64,000 nucleotides of DNA from Thermosporothrix hazakensis (GCF_003253565.1 NZ_QKUF01000005.1:62001-126000); one strand, 5' to 3'. Shown: positions 26,223 to 36,962, counted from the stretch's first letter. A program made the numbers and translations. Notes: generated by a model not told the origin, from the letters alone.

Positions 26223-27098
26223 CTACAGATCATGTGCGCGGCGAATAACGCGGATCTCATCACAGTGCTCCATCCAATGCCGTACCAGGATCCCGATCAT
26301 CGCTCTGACGGATAGACGCCGCATATGCTCACCCTTTCCCAGAAAGACAAAGCGCTCCCAACTATCGGGCACCAGACGTACGATCTGTGCTATTCGCTGC
26401 CGATGAGCACGGATAAATGCCAGAGAAGGCTCAAGCGCACGTCGACCATACGCAAGCATTTCAGGCCAGAGCTTCTGATCATAGGGCCCCTCTTCAAGCG
26501 TCGCCCCGGATTGAGCCAGCGCGACCAGGATAGGCATCATATACAACCCCTCCACTTCTGCCAGATGGTGCACATTATAGCGTATTGACCACTCTTCTGG
26601 CGCCTTTTGGAGATCCAGTTCCGCCTCGGCCAGCCCCTCTAGTACCTGTGTCAGTTCTCGCATGCAACCCGTTTCATACCAGTCAAGCAGATGCTCAAGT
26701 GAACCCAATGCAATAAACTTGAGCGTGTAGCGATCCGGCATTTCAATACAGACATGCCGCTCCCCCCAGGGCCTCGTTTCAATCGAAAAGCCCGATGATA
26801 TCCGCTGCCGGATGCTCTCTGCATCTCTGAGCCACGGTATCCCTTCCCCACGAAACCCGACCGTATCTCCCGGCTGAAAAACAAACTGCGTTCCGACCAA
26901 ATACGCCTTCACATCCTCAACAGCAGCATCAGCCAGTAGCAGCGGGTCGCCGTCAGAGTCCAGCAGCAGCACCACCCCCTCGTCAAAACGCGCCTCCACT
27001 GTCTGAAAACCGACGCGTTCCACAAGAAACGAATGAAGCGCCTTCAGACTATGCACCTGCATAGCAATTGAAGGCGCTGGCGAGAAACCATTTACCAC
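26223..27098 (-). CDS. Fusion of a glyoxalase/VOC-like domain and a DinB-like domain
   Basis: A protein of about 291 residues. I chose GTG 27098 because AAGGAG lies 8 nt upstream; GTG 27104 is only 2 nt from it. The N-terminal 125 residues (LHSFLVERVGFQTVEARFDEG ... IEMPDRYTLKFIA) look like a glyoxalase/VOC beta fold. The C-terminal 150 residues (LEHLLDWYETGCMRELTQVL ... VHHLAEVEGLYMM ... LVRHWMEHCDEIRVIR) form a four-helix DinB-type domain with its usual metal-binding His positions. DinB enzymes often act on thiols. The substrate is unknown. Confidence 0.65.
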   Translation of the reverse strand: MVNGFSPAPSIAMQVHSLKALHSFLVERVGFQTVEARFDEGVVLLLDSDGDPLLLADAAVEDVKAYLVGTQFVFQPGDTVGFRGEGIPWLRDAESIRQRISSGFSIETRPWGERHVCIEMPDRYTLKFIALGSLEHLLDWYETGCMRELTQVLEGLAEAELDLQKAPEEWSIRYNVHHLAEVEGLYMMPILVALAQSGATLEEGPYDQKLWPEMLAYGRRALEPSLAFIRAHRQRIAQIVRLVPDSWERFVFLGKGEHMRRLSVRAMIGILVRHWMEHCDEIRVIRRAHDL

Positions 27099-27173
27099 GC
27101 ACACAGCTCCTTATAAGCAAGCAAAATAACGATGTTATCAAAGTATAGAGGAAAAATGAGCTTCCGGTAAGCC

Positions 27174-27214
27174 CCCAAAAAAAGAGAGCGGCGGATAGCA
27201 ATAGTATCCGCCGC
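27174..27214 (-). terminator. Rho-independent terminator of the VWA gene
   Basis: GCGGCGGATA (27188-27197) pairs with TATCCGCCGC (27205-27214). A run of A residues on the left gives the minus-strand U-tract. Confidence 0.9.
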
Positions 27215-27225
27215 CCGCTGAAAGT

Positions 27226-29382
27226 CTAGTGCACAAATTTACGCTTACTGTTGAGGTAGTCAACCAGCAGGTATTCACCGAGGTTATCACGATCAGCATA
27301 GAACGTCCGTCCCCGGTTGATCTGGGATAGCTGGTTGACAAAAGCGATCATATAATCATCGTCGTACAGCATAAAGGTATTGATGGTAATGCCTTCACGC
27401 GTACAGCGCTGTGCTTCCAGCAAGGTCTGCTGTTCCGCGTAGGGACTCGGGAACGCAAACTGCCAGCCACCATAGCGCTCTTCATACCAGACGGTCGGGC
27501 CTCCATCGGTAATCATGATGATCTGCTTGTTGACGCCACGATGGCGCGCCAACAGTTGCCGCGCAAGCATCAGACCATGCGCCATATTAGTGCCACGGTC
27601 ATTATCATAGCGACTGAGCTCAATCAACTCATGCGGCTTGTACTCACGCGCCACAAATGAGAAGCCCACCACATAGAGATTATCTCGCGGGAACTGTGAG
27701 CGAATCAGGCTTTCAAGCGCAATAGCGACCTTTTTGGCCGCCTGCTGACAACCGTTATACACCATACTCAGGCTCATATCGATCATCAGCACCGTGGATG
27801 ACTGGGTTGAATACTCGGTTCGGTAGACCTCAAAATCATCCTGCGTGAGCCGGACAGGCGTTCCTGCCCCCTGACGAGTCACTGCATTCATCATCGTCTT
27901 TTCCAGATCGAGCAAGAACGGATCACCGAACTGATAGGGCTTACTCTCATCGGTTCGATCACCACCAGTGCCACGATAGGGAACCACATGTCGCCCGAAA
28001 CCATCTCGTTTGAGCTTATTGAAGATATCCTGAAGCGCCTTCTGACCGATCTTCCGGATTGCCCGGGCCGTCAGTTCCCAACGGTTTCCGCGCTTCTCGA
28101 TATAACCGGCCTCTTCCAGCATCTTCATCAACTCTTTCAACTGCTCAACGGACTGGTATTCTTCATCTCCTAGCAGTTCCTTGACTTTCTGGCTGTCAAT
28201 CGCCTCCAGATCATCCAGACGACGGGCCTCCTGAAGCTCATCTTCCAGCCCCTCCATCTGCTGCATGCGCCCCATCATGCGCAGGGCCTCGTTCAGTGGC
28301 AGGGTTTCATTGCCTCTGAACGGGAACCGGGTGCGGATATCATCCATTGGAGCCAGGGCTTCCAGATGCGCAAACATCTCCATCATATCAACGCGAATCC
28401 GGTCATCTCCCAGCAGTTGATCTGACAACTGTTGCAGTTCCTCGCGTTGTTCAGGAGAGAGATTATCGAGAATGCCCTGCATCGCTGCCGACTGCATCTG
28501 CATCTGCTCGATCAGATCATCCAGAGAATTAACCCCCGGGAAGTACTGACCATGCTTTTGCATAAACGAATCGAAATCCGGCTCGTGTCCCTCGCGGCGC
28601 TCACGCAACATCTTATTCAGGTCGCGAATCATCTCGCGCAACCGGGTCACATCTTCCTGACTCATTGAGCGCAAGGATTGCTGCATTCCCTGAAAGAACT
28701 GCTGCATCATCTGCTGTTGCAAGCTATCCATCAATTCCTGAAACTTCTGGCGGGCCTGTGCATCCATAAAGTCATACTCGGAGAGCTTCTTCATCTGCCC
28801 CGGGATATCTTTTGGCAGGCTGTCCAGATAGTCCAGTTTGCGTTTTGCGATTGCTTCCAGCATGCGGCGCTTCTGCTCAGGAGACAGGCCATCACCCGAC
28901 TGCTCCCCTTCAGAGGATTGCTGCCCTTCCTCACCCTGCTGCCCTGCACCTGACTGCTCCCCTTCAGAGGACTGCTGCATTCCCTCACCTTGCTGCCCGT
29001 TGCTCTGTTGTTCCTCCGCTGGCGACTCGGCGCCCTGGCGTTCAAGGCGTTGCTGAATCCCAGAGCGCTCCATCTGTTTAATCTCATCCAGCTTTTGCCG
29101 GAGATCATCCATCACGCCTGACGCCATGTTGTAGCGATTGAGCATCTCATTGCGCTGGCGGCGCAGGCGATCCATAAGCTCGCGCAAGCCCATTGCGCGG
29201 CGTCCATCTTCCCCGCGTACCCCTTCCTGCATCAGGCGTTTCATGGCCTGTTGCAGATTTCCATTTTCCAGGTAGTCATCTGAGAGGGCTTTCAGGATAT
29301 CATCAGCATCGAGTCCCTCTAGCTGCTGCGTCCCATCCCAGCGTGAATACCCGTAACGTCTGCGAAAGAAGCGTTCTAGCAT
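27226..29382 (-). CDS. VWA-domain protein paired with a MoxR AAA+ ATPase
   Basis: A 718-residue protein. The N-terminal half is charged and helical, with a Gln/Glu/Gly/Ser-rich stretch at about 120-170 built from an internal duplication. Residues about 530-700 form a von Willebrand A domain: MIDMSLSMVYNG is the metal-ion site (DxSxS) and IIMITDGGP the later Asp. The pairing and architecture resemble the ChlD/CobT-type partner of MoxR-like ATPases, which together remodel or load metal onto client proteins. No chelatase large subunit is nearby, so a metal-chelatase call would be too specific. Its start overlaps the ribosome-site region of the AAA+ stop 12 nt upstream. Confidence 0.8.
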   Translation of the reverse strand: MLERFFRRRYGYSRWDGTQQLEGLDADDILKALSDDYLENGNLQQAMKRLMQEGVRGEDGRRAMGLRELMDRLRRQRNEMLNRYNMASGVMDDLRQKLDEIKQMERSGIQQRLERQGAESPAEEQQSNGQQGEGMQQSSEGEQSGAGQQGEEGQQSSEGEQSGDGLSPEQKRRMLEAIAKRKLDYLDSLPKDIPGQMKKLSEYDFMDAQARQKFQELMDSLQQQMMQQFFQGMQQSLRSMSQEDVTRLREMIRDLNKMLRERREGHEPDFDSFMQKHGQYFPGVNSLDDLIEQMQMQSAAMQGILDNLSPEQREELQQLSDQLLGDDRIRVDMMEMFAHLEALAPMDDIRTRFPFRGNETLPLNEALRMMGRMQQMEGLEDELQEARRLDDLEAIDSQKVKELLGDEEYQSVEQLKELMKMLEEAGYIEKRGNRWELTARAIRKIGQKALQDIFNKLKRDGFGRHVVPYRGTGGDRTDESKPYQFGDPFLLDLEKTMMNAVTRQGAGTPVRLTQDDFEVYRTEYSTQSSTVLMIDMSLSMVYNGCQQAAKKVAIALESLIRSQFPRDNLYVVGFSFVAREYKPHELIELSRYDNDRGTNMAHGLMLARQLLARHRGVNKQIIMITDGGPTVWYEERYGGWQFAFPSPYAEQQTLLEAQRCTREGITINTFMLYDDDYMIAFVNQLSQINRGRTFYADRDNLGEYLLVDYLNSKRKFVH
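28901..29008. repeat. 54-bp tandem duplication inside the VWA gene
   Basis: Two adjacent 54-bp units (28901-28954 and 28955-29008), each starting TGCTCCCCTTCAGAGGA, encode the repeated QQSSEGEQSG segments. The reading frame is kept (18 codons). The units differ at several third positions, so the duplication is not very recent. Confidence 0.75.
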
Positions 29383-29394
29383 AAACCATGTCCT

Positions 29395-30798
29395 TTAGCG
29401 GCGATAGCGCACTTTTCCACGGACATCATCCTTATTGAGACGGCGATTCAGGTGCAATCCCTCAAGAATAAACTCGACGGATGATGCAATAGTCGCGGGG
29501 CTTCCCCGGCCTTTCAGACGGTCAATCGCTTTGCTAAGACCGCCAACCTTTGAAAGCTGATTCACATATTCCATCGCGGGCATGTCATCACCGACCTGAA
29601 CGTGCAGCCCCCGCTCAAATCCAGCCAGCAATTGATCAAACTCACGCGCCTCAAAGTACTGGCCGAAAACGTTCAAAATTGCCATATTAATCAGCTTGCG
29701 CACAACGCGCTCTTCCTGCACATCGCCAATTGCATCCAGCTCAATCTTGCCACAGGTTGAGGCAAGGATAGCTGAAAGATCGCTCACCCGAGGCGCCACC
29801 TGACGCTCACCGAGGCGTAACGCACGGCGACTGGCGTTACTGAGCACATTTTCAAAGTTCGCCACCGAAACACGCACGCTTACCCCCGAGCGCTGGCTGA
29901 TATCGGTACTTCGCCGCGCCAGATGGGTAATCTCCGCAATCACTTCTTTCATAAAGTCCGGAACGAGGACTTCCAGCCCCTCCGTCTCGAAGTGATTGCT
30001 CTCCGACTCCATAATCCGAATCTCGTGTTCAACATCTGTCGGGTAGTGGGTGCGAATCTGCGAGCCGATACGGTCCTTCAACGGGGTGATAATGCGACCA
30101 CGATTGGTATAATCTTCCGGGTTCGCACTGGCAACAACAAAGGTGTCCAGCGGCAACCGGATTTTATAACCGCGGATCTGAACGTCACGTTCCTCCATGA
30201 TGTTCAGCAGACCAACCTGAATCCGCTCGGCAAGGTCTGGTAGCTCGTTAATACAGAAGATTCCACGGTTTGTGCGAGGAATTAAACCGTAGTGAATCGT
30301 CAGCTCATCAGAGAGATACCGCCCTTCAGCGACACGAATCGGGTCAACTTCACCGATCAGATCAGAAATGGTGATATCGGGCGTTGCCAGCTTCTCGCCA
30401 TAGCGCCGCTCTCGGGGAATCCACTCGATTTCTGTTCTATCACCCAGTTCCGCGACTTTATCGCGCGCGTACTTGCTGATCGGCTCGAACGGATTGTCAT
30501 TTATCTCGCTCCCGGCAATAATCGGGACATATTCATCCAGCAAATTGACCAGGCTTCGCGCCATACGCGTCTTTGCCTGACCACGTTCACCGAGAAAGAT
30601 AATATCCTGACCGGAGAGTATCGCGTTCTCGATCTGGGGTATTACCGTCTCTTCATAGCCGATAATCCCTGGAAACAACTCTTCGCCTTTCCGAATTTTC
30701 TCTATCAGATTCTTGCGCATCTCTTCCTTTATGGAGAGCACTTTATAGCCGCTATCGCGCAATTCACCAATTGTCCGAGGTCGAGTAGTAATTGTCAT
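29395..30798 (-). CDS. MoxR/ChlI-like AAA+ ATPase
   Basis: A 467-residue protein. Walker A is GERGQAKT near residue 74, with the MoxR-type AKT ending. The Walker B region is GIFCINELPDL, followed by LLNIMEERDVQIRGYKIRLP and VASANPEDYTNRGRI (sensor 1), then PLKDRIGSQIRTHYP. The C-terminal lid helices are present. MoxR ATPases act with VWA partners as chaperones that activate metalloenzymes or complexes. The VWA gene follows 12 nt downstream. The magnesium-chelatase I-subunit resemblance is clear but the substrate is unknown. Confidence 0.85.
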   Translation of the reverse strand: MTITTRPRTIGELRDSGYKVLSIKEEMRKNLIEKIRKGEELFPGIIGYEETVIPQIENAILSGQDIIFLGERGQAKTRMARSLVNLLDEYVPIIAGSEINDNPFEPISKYARDKVAELGDRTEIEWIPRERRYGEKLATPDITISDLIGEVDPIRVAEGRYLSDELTIHYGLIPRTNRGIFCINELPDLAERIQVGLLNIMEERDVQIRGYKIRLPLDTFVVASANPEDYTNRGRIITPLKDRIGSQIRTHYPTDVEHEIRIMESESNHFETEGLEVLVPDFMKEVIAEITHLARRSTDISQRSGVSVRVSVANFENVLSNASRRALRLGERQVAPRVSDLSAILASTCGKIELDAIGDVQEERVVRKLINMAILNVFGQYFEAREFDQLLAGFERGLHVQVGDDMPAMEYVNQLSKVGGLSKAIDRLKGRGSPATIASSVEFILEGLHLNRRLNKDDVRGKVRYRR

Positions 30799-31111
30799 TC
30801 AGTGCATAACCTTTCTTGGGGGACCGGCTTTGAGACGCATGCCTGACTCTGAGGAATGTTGCCCTATCAGACATGGGTCCCACAATACAAGAAACTAGTG
30901 GAACCAGTACTAGATTCTACACAGTCCGAGAAGATAAATGCAAGTCAGGCCGGTTCAAGCTGGCAGACAAAGGGCTATCTACTAGCTCGTCAACGGGCAA
31001 CTGAGGCCGAACGAGCGCCTTACCTGCGAAAAAAGAAGGATTTGACGACAGAGAGCAACGTCAAACCCTTCCCAGAGGTCGAAACAGCGGTTCAGAAGAG
31101 GGATACCAGCG
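30799..31111. other. Intergenic region after the kdp operon
   Basis: 313 bp between the stop of the KdpD sensor half and the start of the MoxR gene, both on the minus strand. It contains the terminator listed separately and the upstream region of the MoxR gene. A 111-codon plus-strand frame from 30856 lacks a ribosome site and overlaps kdpD, so I do not call it. Confidence 0.55.
31027..31065 (-). terminator. Terminator of the kdp operon
   Basis: TTTGACG (31041-31047) pairs with CGTCAAA (31059-31065). The plus strand to its left is A-rich, which makes TTCTTTTTTC in the minus-strand transcript. A second hairpin (31094-31133) overlaps the last codons of the KdpD half but has no U-tract. Confidence 0.6.
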
Positions 31112-32380
31112 CTACAGATCTGGACCCTCTTCTCGTTTCAGGGGTACGATGTGGATATCCACATCCGGATTCAGGCGGAGAAGACGATTGATCACCGATC
31201 CATAGAGCATTTCTTCAAACCGGGTATGCGCGGGCTGGCCGACAACAATCTGTGTCGCTCGCTTTTGTCGCGCGATCTCAGCCAGCAAAGCTGCGACATC
31301 ATCCCCCTTAATGCGCAACACCTCCGCCCCCAGATCTTCAGCCAGCGTCATATGCTCCTCCAGGCGTTTCCGCGCCTCCGCACGATGCGCCTTGATCGCG
31401 CCGCGATACTTCACCAGCGCAAACAGACGGCGCAAGAAGGCCCGATATCCGCCAACCTCAATGGAAACTGCAACAAAGTCGGCATGCAGGCCATGTGCCA
31501 GCCGCCAGGCATCCCGAATAATCGAGCGGCTCTGCGGTCGATGGTCAAAGCCAACCAACACCCGTTCATTGGTCTCCCAGGTTGTAGCCTGCATTGCATG
31601 TTCATCGAGATATTGCTGTAACTGGGACTCGGTTTTATTGGCGGTCAATCGGAGCGCGATTTCGCGGAGCGCCGTCAGGTTCCCCTCACGGAAGAAATTA
31701 TTCAGCGCGGTCTCAATGCGTTCTGGAGGGTAAATATTGCCGTGTCGCATCCGCTGGCGCAGCGCCCGAGGAGCGATATCGATCAGCTCAACCTCATCGG
31801 CCTGATCGAGCACCCAATCAGGCAACGTCTCGCGAACTGTGATCCCGGTAATGTTGGAGACAAGGTCATTCAGGCTCTCCAGATGCTGGACGTTCAAAGT
31901 GGCAATCACATCAATCCCTGCCTCCAGAATTTCCAGCACATCCTGATACCGCTTCTTATGCTTTGAACCAGCCGCATTGGTATGTGCCAGCTCGTCAACC
32001 AGCGCCACTTCAGGGTAACGTTTCAGAATGGCATCTGTATCCATCTCCTCAAGCAGTACCCCCTTATAGAGAATCTGCTTGCGTGGTATGATCTCAAGGT
32101 CTCCTATCTGGGCCTCGGTTTGGGAGCGCTTATGCGTTTCCACATAGCCAATCACAACATCGGTACCGCGTTCCTTGCGCCGCCGCCCCTCATTGAGCAT
32201 GGCATAGGTCTTGCCGACACCAGCCGCCGCGCCCAGATAGACACGCAGACGCCCTCGCCTGCGTGTCTGTCCTATCTCGGTACTGACCTGCTCCTCCTCA
32301 TCAAGATGATACCGCTTGAGCAACGCTTCAGGATCAGGACGACCATCCTCACGCTGGAACTCTGGTGGCAGATCTGTCAT
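31112..32380 (-). CDS. kdpD: KdpD sensor half: KdpD and USP domains only, no kinase
   Basis: A 422-residue protein matching only the N-terminal part of KdpD (about 900 residues in E. coli). It has the KdpD signature domain with Walker A GAAAGVGKT at 50-58 and VALVDELAHTN, then a universal-stress-protein domain from about 262 (NERVLVGFDHRPQSRSIIRDAW) that in E. coli binds c-di-AMP-like or stress signals in some lineages. It ends before the membrane segment, and no kinase follows. The missing half is encoded separately at 40734-42413. It is the last gene of the kdpFABC operon, 17 nt after kdpC. It probably senses K+ or ionic state and contacts the separate kinase. Confidence 0.92.
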   Translation of the reverse strand: MTDLPPEFQREDGRPDPEALLKRYHLDEEEQVSTEIGQTRRRGRLRVYLGAAAGVGKTYAMLNEGRRRKERGTDVVIGYVETHKRSQTEAQIGDLEIIPRKQILYKGVLLEEMDTDAILKRYPEVALVDELAHTNAAGSKHKKRYQDVLEILEAGIDVIATLNVQHLESLNDLVSNITGITVRETLPDWVLDQADEVELIDIAPRALRQRMRHGNIYPPERIETALNNFFREGNLTALREIALRLTANKTESQLQQYLDEHAMQATTWETNERVLVGFDHRPQSRSIIRDAWRLAHGLHADFVAVSIEVGGYRAFLRRLFALVKYRGAIKAHRAEARKRLEEHMTLAEDLGAEVLRIKGDDVAALLAEIARQKRATQIVVGQPAHTRFEEMLYGSVINRLLRLNPDVDIHIVPLKREEGPDL

Positions 32381-32397
32381 ACGCCAATGTTCTCCCG

Positions 32398-33015
32398 CTA
32401 TTGCTTGAGCGCGTCCAGGGCAAGATTCAGCTCAAGCACATTGACATGCGGCTCACCGAGGAAGCCCAGGAAGCGGCCCTGTGTATGCTCCTTAATCACC
32501 TGCTCAACCTGTGCTTCGCTGATTCCCCGGGCCTTCGCGATACGTGGTACCTGATACTCCGCACCCGCAAGGGTAATGTCGGGATCAAGTCCAGAGCCAG
32601 AAGCAGTCACCAGATCAACCGGAATCGGCGTTCCCGGCTTCACATCAGGATTCTCCTTTTTCAGCTCTGCAATACGCTCCTCAACCGCTTTGGTCAGATT
32701 CTGGTTGGTTGGTCCCTGGTTGGAAGCGGTCGAGTTCTGTGCATTGTATGGCTCACTCCTGGAGCTATCCGAGACGCTCACTGTCACAGAAGGGCGTCCG
32801 TGAAAGTACTTCGGCTCGGTCCAGTACTGCCCGATCAGGTCTGAACCGATAGGTTTCCCATTTACCATATGAATGCTGCCATTCGCCTGATACGGGAAGA
32901 GAAGCTGCGCCAGTCCGGTGACTATTCCCGGATAAATCAGGCCGGTGATTATTACCAGAAGAATTGTAATCAGGACAGCGGGACGAATATAGTTTTTAAC
33001 GGCACTCACAACCAT
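32398..33015 (-). CDS. kdpC: Potassium-transporting ATPase subunit C
   Basis: A 205-residue protein from ATG 33015 (MVVSAVKNYIRPAVL), with GAGG upstream; a frame open to 33141 overlaps kdpB and is not the start. One N-terminal membrane helix (AVLITILLVIITGLIYPG) is followed by a periplasmic-type domain with the KdpC motifs SDLIGQYW, YFHGRPS, ASGSGLDPDIT and a C-terminal VNVLELNLALD. It helps K+ entry and stabilises the complex. It lies between kdpB and the KdpD half. Confidence 0.95.
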   Translation of the reverse strand: MVVSAVKNYIRPAVLITILLVIITGLIYPGIVTGLAQLLFPYQANGSIHMVNGKPIGSDLIGQYWTEPKYFHGRPSVTVSVSDSSRSEPYNAQNSTASNQGPTNQNLTKAVEERIAELKKENPDVKPGTPIPVDLVTASGSGLDPDITLAGAEYQVPRIAKARGISEAQVEQVIKEHTQGRFLGFLGEPHVNVLELNLALDALKQ

Positions 33016-33079
33016 GATAGCGTTTCCTCTTATCCTCAGCGGTAGAGCAACCCTGCGGGCCGCTCTACCAGTTCTCTGT

Positions 33080-35203
33080 TCAGGCCAGATGTAACAGCAC
33101 CAGGACCAGATCGATAAGCTTGATCCCGATAAACGGAACAATCAAACCACCAAGTCCATAGAGCAGGAGATTCCGCCGTAGCAGGGTTCCAGCTCCGAGC
33201 GCTCGATACTTCACGCCCCGTAAGGCCAGCGGGATCAGGATGATAATAATGATAGCATTGAAGATCACCGCTGAAAGCACTGCACTATGCGGCGTCGCCA
33301 GATGCATAATGTTGAGCGCATTCAACTGCGGGTAGGTGGCACTAAACATTGCCGGGATAATCGCGAAGTATTTCGCAACGTCGTTCGCGATACTGAAGGT
33401 AGTTAACGCGCCACGCGTCATCAGCAACTGCTTCCCTACTTCAACGACCTCAATCAGCTTGGTTGGGTTCGAGTCCAGATCAACCATGTTGGCGGCCTCT
33501 TTTGCGGCCTGTGTCCCGGTATTCATTGCCAGACCGACATCAGCCTGAGCCAGCGCGGGTGCATCGTTGGTTCCATCTCCGGTCATCGCAACCAGACGGC
33601 CACCGGCCTGCTGCTCCTTGATCAGCTTCATCTTGGTTTCAGGAGTTGCCTGCGCCAGGAAGTCATCAACGCCTGCCTCTTTCGCAATCGCCGCAGCGGT
33701 CAGTGGGTTATCGCCTGTGATCATGATCGTGCGAATACCCATACGGCGAAGCTGCTCAAAGCGCTCACGCATACCGCCCTTCACAATGTCCTTCAGCTCA
33801 ATCACCCCAAGCAGACGCGCCTGTCCTTTCCCTGCACCTTGCGTCACCATCTCAGCAACCACCAGCGGCGTACTGCCGGAACTGGCGATCTCTTTGACCA
33901 GCGCATCCAGCTCTTTGCTGCGCTGCCCACCATTCTCAATCACATATGTATTGACGGCATCGGAGGCACCCTTGCGGATCATGCGGACACCACCACCCTC
34001 GTTCAGATCAACGCCACTCATCCGTGTCTGGGCGGTGAAGGGAATAAAGGTAGCTCCAGTCTCCTCGGTTGCGTGCAGCCCATAGCGATCTTCAGCCAGC
34101 TTGACAATCGAGCGACCTTCTGGCGTTTCATCGGCAAGGCTGGAAAGCAGTGCCGCCTGCGCAAGCTCTCGTTCATGAACGCCCTGTGCAGGAACAAAGC
34201 GGCTGGCCATACGATTTCCCAGCGTAATCGTCCCGGTTTTATCGAGCAGCAGCACGTCGACATCTCCAGCCGCCTCGACAGCACGTCCACTCATTGCCAG
34301 CACATTGCGCTGAACCATGCGGTCCATACCAGCAATACCGATCGCTGAGAGCAGACCCCCAATTGTTGTCGGGATCAGACAGACCAACAACGCAATCAGT
34401 GTCGTGATCGATACCGCGTTTCCTGAATAGATCGCAAACGGCTCCAGCGTCACGACTGCCAGCAAGAAGATGATCGTCAGACTTGCCAGCAGGATATTCA
34501 GTGCGATCTCATTCGGAGTCTTCTGGCGGGCCGCACCCTCAACCAGTGAGATCATACGGTCAAGAAAGGTTTCACCAGGGTTCGCGCTGATCTTGACCAC
34601 GATCCAGTCAGAAAGAACTCGTGTGCCCCCTGTGACTGCACTGCGATCACCGCCGCTCTCACGAATGACAGGAGCCGACTCACCAGTAATCGCCGACTCA
34701 TCAACAGATGCAACCCCTTCGATCACCTCGCCATCACCCGGGATCACATCTCCCGCCTCAACCAGGACAACATCACCCTTGCGCAACTGTGGTGCCGAAA
34801 TCTCTTCATAGGAGCTGTCACGCGAGGCAGAAGCCAGGCGCTTCGCCATCGTTGTCGTGCGTGTCTTGCGTAGCGCGTCGGCCTGTGCTTTGCCCCGGCC
34901 CTCGGCCATTGCTTCGGCAAAGTTTGCAAAGAGCACTGTAAACCAAAGCCAGAGCGTCACCCCTAGCACAAACCACATCTCGGCAGCAGGACCGGTAATG
35001 ATCAGGCGAACCGCCTCAATAGTCGTGATGACGCTCCCGATCTCCACCACAAACATCACCGGGTTCTTCATCTGCCAGCGCGGATCCAATTTCTTCAATG
35101 CATCCAGCATCGCCCGACGCAGAATCGCCCCATTGAAAATGGAACTCGCATTGTTCTTCTTCTGAGATTTCCACTCTTTAGATTCTAAAGTACCGATACT
35201 CAT
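33080..35203 (-). CDS. kdpB: Potassium-transporting ATPase subunit B
   Basis: A 707-residue P-type ATPase, the full family length. Phosphorylation motif [10 protein letters not shown], actuator loop TGESAPV, nucleotide-domain residues and hinge [20 protein letters not shown] are all intact. The N-terminal membrane helices and C-terminal helices are complete. It hydrolyses ATP to drive K+ through KdpA. The start lies 3 nt after the kdpA stop, with AAGGTG as ribosome site. Confidence 0.98.
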   Translation of the reverse strand: MSIGTLESKEWKSQKKNNASSIFNGAILRRAMLDALKKLDPRWQMKNPVMFVVEIGSVITTIEAVRLIITGPAAEMWFVLGVTLWLWFTVLFANFAEAMAEGRGKAQADALRKTRTTTMAKRLASASRDSSYEEISAPQLRKGDVVLVEAGDVIPGDGEVIEGVASVDESAITGESAPVIRESGGDRSAVTGGTRVLSDWIVVKISANPGETFLDRMISLVEGAARQKTPNEIALNILLASLTIIFLLAVVTLEPFAIYSGNAVSITTLIALLVCLIPTTIGGLLSAIGIAGMDRMVQRNVLAMSGRAVEAAGDVDVLLLDKTGTITLGNRMASRFVPAQGVHERELAQAALLSSLADETPEGRSIVKLAEDRYGLHATEETGATFIPFTAQTRMSGVDLNEGGGVRMIRKGASDAVNTYVIENGGQRSKELDALVKEIASSGSTPLVVAEMVTQGAGKGQARLLGVIELKDIVKGGMRERFEQLRRMGIRTIMITGDNPLTAAAIAKEAGVDDFLAQATPETKMKLIKEQQAGGRLVAMTGDGTNDAPALAQADVGLAMNTGTQAAKEAANMVDLDSNPTKLIEVVEVGKQLLMTRGALTTFSIANDVAKYFAIIPAMFSATYPQLNALNIMHLATPHSAVLSAVIFNAIIIIILIPLALRGVKYRALGAGTLLRRNLLLYGLGGLIVPFIGIKLIDLVLVLLHLA

Positions 35204-35206
35204 TGC

Positions 35207-36940
35207 TTAAAACACCTTGCCCGAAAGCATCAGTAAATGCTCGACAATTGGCCCCAACGAATAGGCGGGGAAGTAGGTCAAAGCCCCAACGATCACAACT
35301 GTACCTGCCAGCAGGAAGACAAAGAGCGGGCCCGTAGTTGGGAATGTTCCCGGTCCAGCGGGAACCACCTTCTTCTTGACCATCGAACCGGCAATCGCCA
35401 TTGTGGGTACAATAATCAGGAAACGTCCTAACAGCATCGCGAAGCCAATCGTCCAGTTGTAGAACGGCGTGTTTACGGCAAGCCCTCCAAACGCAGAGCC
35501 GTTATTTCCAGCACCAGACGTGTAGGCATACAGGATCTCTGAAAGTCCGTGCGGTCCCGGGTTCGCAATCGAACTGGTGCCAATTGGCAGTACAGCCGCC
35601 ACAGCGCTCATAATCAGGATAGTTGCAGGCATTACCAGGATTGCCAGGGCAGCCATCTTCATTTCTTTCTTCTCGATCTTCTTGCCGAGATACTCAGGCG
35701 TACGGCCAACCATCAGACCAGCAATAAACACTGCGATAATGGCGAACAGGAGCATCCCATAGAGACCGGAGCCGACGCCACCGAAGATAACCTCACCAAG
35801 CGCGATATTCGCCATCGGGATCATACCACCAAGCGGGGTATAGCTATCATGGAAGCCGTTCACCGCGCCACAGGAAGCAACCGTTGTCACGACAGCAAAG
35901 AGTGCGGATTGCGTAATTCCAAAGCGAACCTCTTTGCCTTCCATGTTGCCGCCCGCCTGCAAATCAGTTACAGACAGATTCGCTCCTGCCTTTGTCAGCA
36001 ACGGGTTCCCGGCTTGCTCGGCTGACATGGCAACCGCAATACCGATCACAAAGAGCAGCGCCATTGCAGCCCAGATGGCCCATCCCTGCTTTGTATTGCC
36101 GACTGAGCGTCCAAAGGTGTATACTAGTGCGGCAGGAATGACCAGAATGGCCAGCATCTCAATCATATTCGTCAGCACATTGGGATTCTCAAATGGGTGT
36201 GCCGAGTTCGCATTGAAGAAACCACCGCCGTTTGTGCCAAGCTCTTTAATAATCTCTTGCGAGGCAACCGGCCCCTGTGCAATAACCTGTTTCACGCCCT
36301 CAAGCGATGTCACCTCAACATAAGGCTGAAAGTTCTGCACCACCCCCTGCGAGACCAGCACCAGCGCCCCTACTATACAGATAGGAATCAATATATAAAG
36401 CGTGATACGTGTCAGATCTACCCAGAAGTTCCCGAGTGCCTGAGCGCTCTTGCGCGAAAGCCCACGGATCAGAGCAACCGCTATTGCGATGCCAGCAGCC
36501 GCAGAAACAAAGTTCTGGAACGCCAGCCCTGCCATCTGGGTCAGATAGCTCATCGTTTGCTCACCACCATACGCCTGCCAGTTGGTATTTGTTGTAAAAC
36601 TGGCCGCCGTATTAAAGGCCAGATTTGGCTCGACAGCGCCAAATCCCTGGGGGTTCAAGGGAAGCCAGCCCTGAATGCGTTGAAGCAGATACAGAAACAG
36701 CATACTGGCCAGGCTGAACGCAAGCATGGAGACGGTATATCCGGTCCATTTCTGCTCCTCATCAGCCTTCACACCACAGATCCGGTAGATCAGATTCTCT
36801 ACGGGCCGCAGGACAGGCGTAAGCCAGGTCTTCTGACCATTAAACACGTAGTACATATACAGGCCAAGCGGCTTCGTGAGGAGCAGCAGAATGACCAGAA
36901 AAACAAGGACCTGCAAGATCGAGTTCACCATTACAGGCAT
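35207..36940 (-). CDS. kdpA: Potassium-transporting ATPase subunit A
   Basis: A 577-residue protein from ATG 36940 ([12 protein letters not shown]), 8 nt after GAGGTG; a TTG at 36946 is less likely. It has about ten membrane helices and the selectivity-filter-like loops of the SKT superfamily ([58 protein letters not shown]). It forms the K+ channel-like path of the Kdp pump. It sits 22 nt after kdpF. Confidence 0.97.
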   Translation of the reverse strand: MPVMVNSILQVLVFLVILLLLTKPLGLYMYYVFNGQKTWLTPVLRPVENLIYRICGVKADEEQKWTGYTVSMLAFSLASMLFLYLLQRIQGWLPLNPQGFGAVEPNLAFNTAASFTTNTNWQAYGGEQTMSYLTQMAGLAFQNFVSAAAGIAIAVALIRGLSRKSAQALGNFWVDLTRITLYILIPICIVGALVLVSQGVVQNFQPYVEVTSLEGVKQVIAQGPVASQEIIKELGTNGGGFFNANSAHPFENPNVLTNMIEMLAILVIPAALVYTFGRSVGNTKQGWAIWAAMALLFVIGIAVAMSAEQAGNPLLTKAGANLSVTDLQAGGNMEGKEVRFGITQSALFAVVTTVASCGAVNGFHDSYTPLGGMIPMANIALGEVIFGGVGSGLYGMLLFAIIAVFIAGLMVGRTPEYLGKKIEKKEMKMAALAILVMPATILIMSAVAAVLPIGTSSIANPGPHGLSEILYAYTSGAGNNGSAFGGLAVNTPFYNWTIGFAMLLGRFLIIVPTMAIAGSMVKKKVVPAGPGTFPTTGPLFVFLLAGTVVIVGALTYFPAYSLGPIVEHLLMLSGKVF

Positions 36941-36962
36941 AACCAAAACACCTCAACAACAG

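Noticed and set aside
28901..29008. CRISPR-like spacing of repeated units
   Set aside because: Only two in-frame coding copies with no spacers. No CRISPR array was found anywhere in the window.
30856..31191. A 111-codon plus-strand frame between kdpD and the MoxR gene
   Set aside because: No ribosome site, it overlaps the end of the KdpD half and covers the kdp terminator hairpins; composition is not protein-like.
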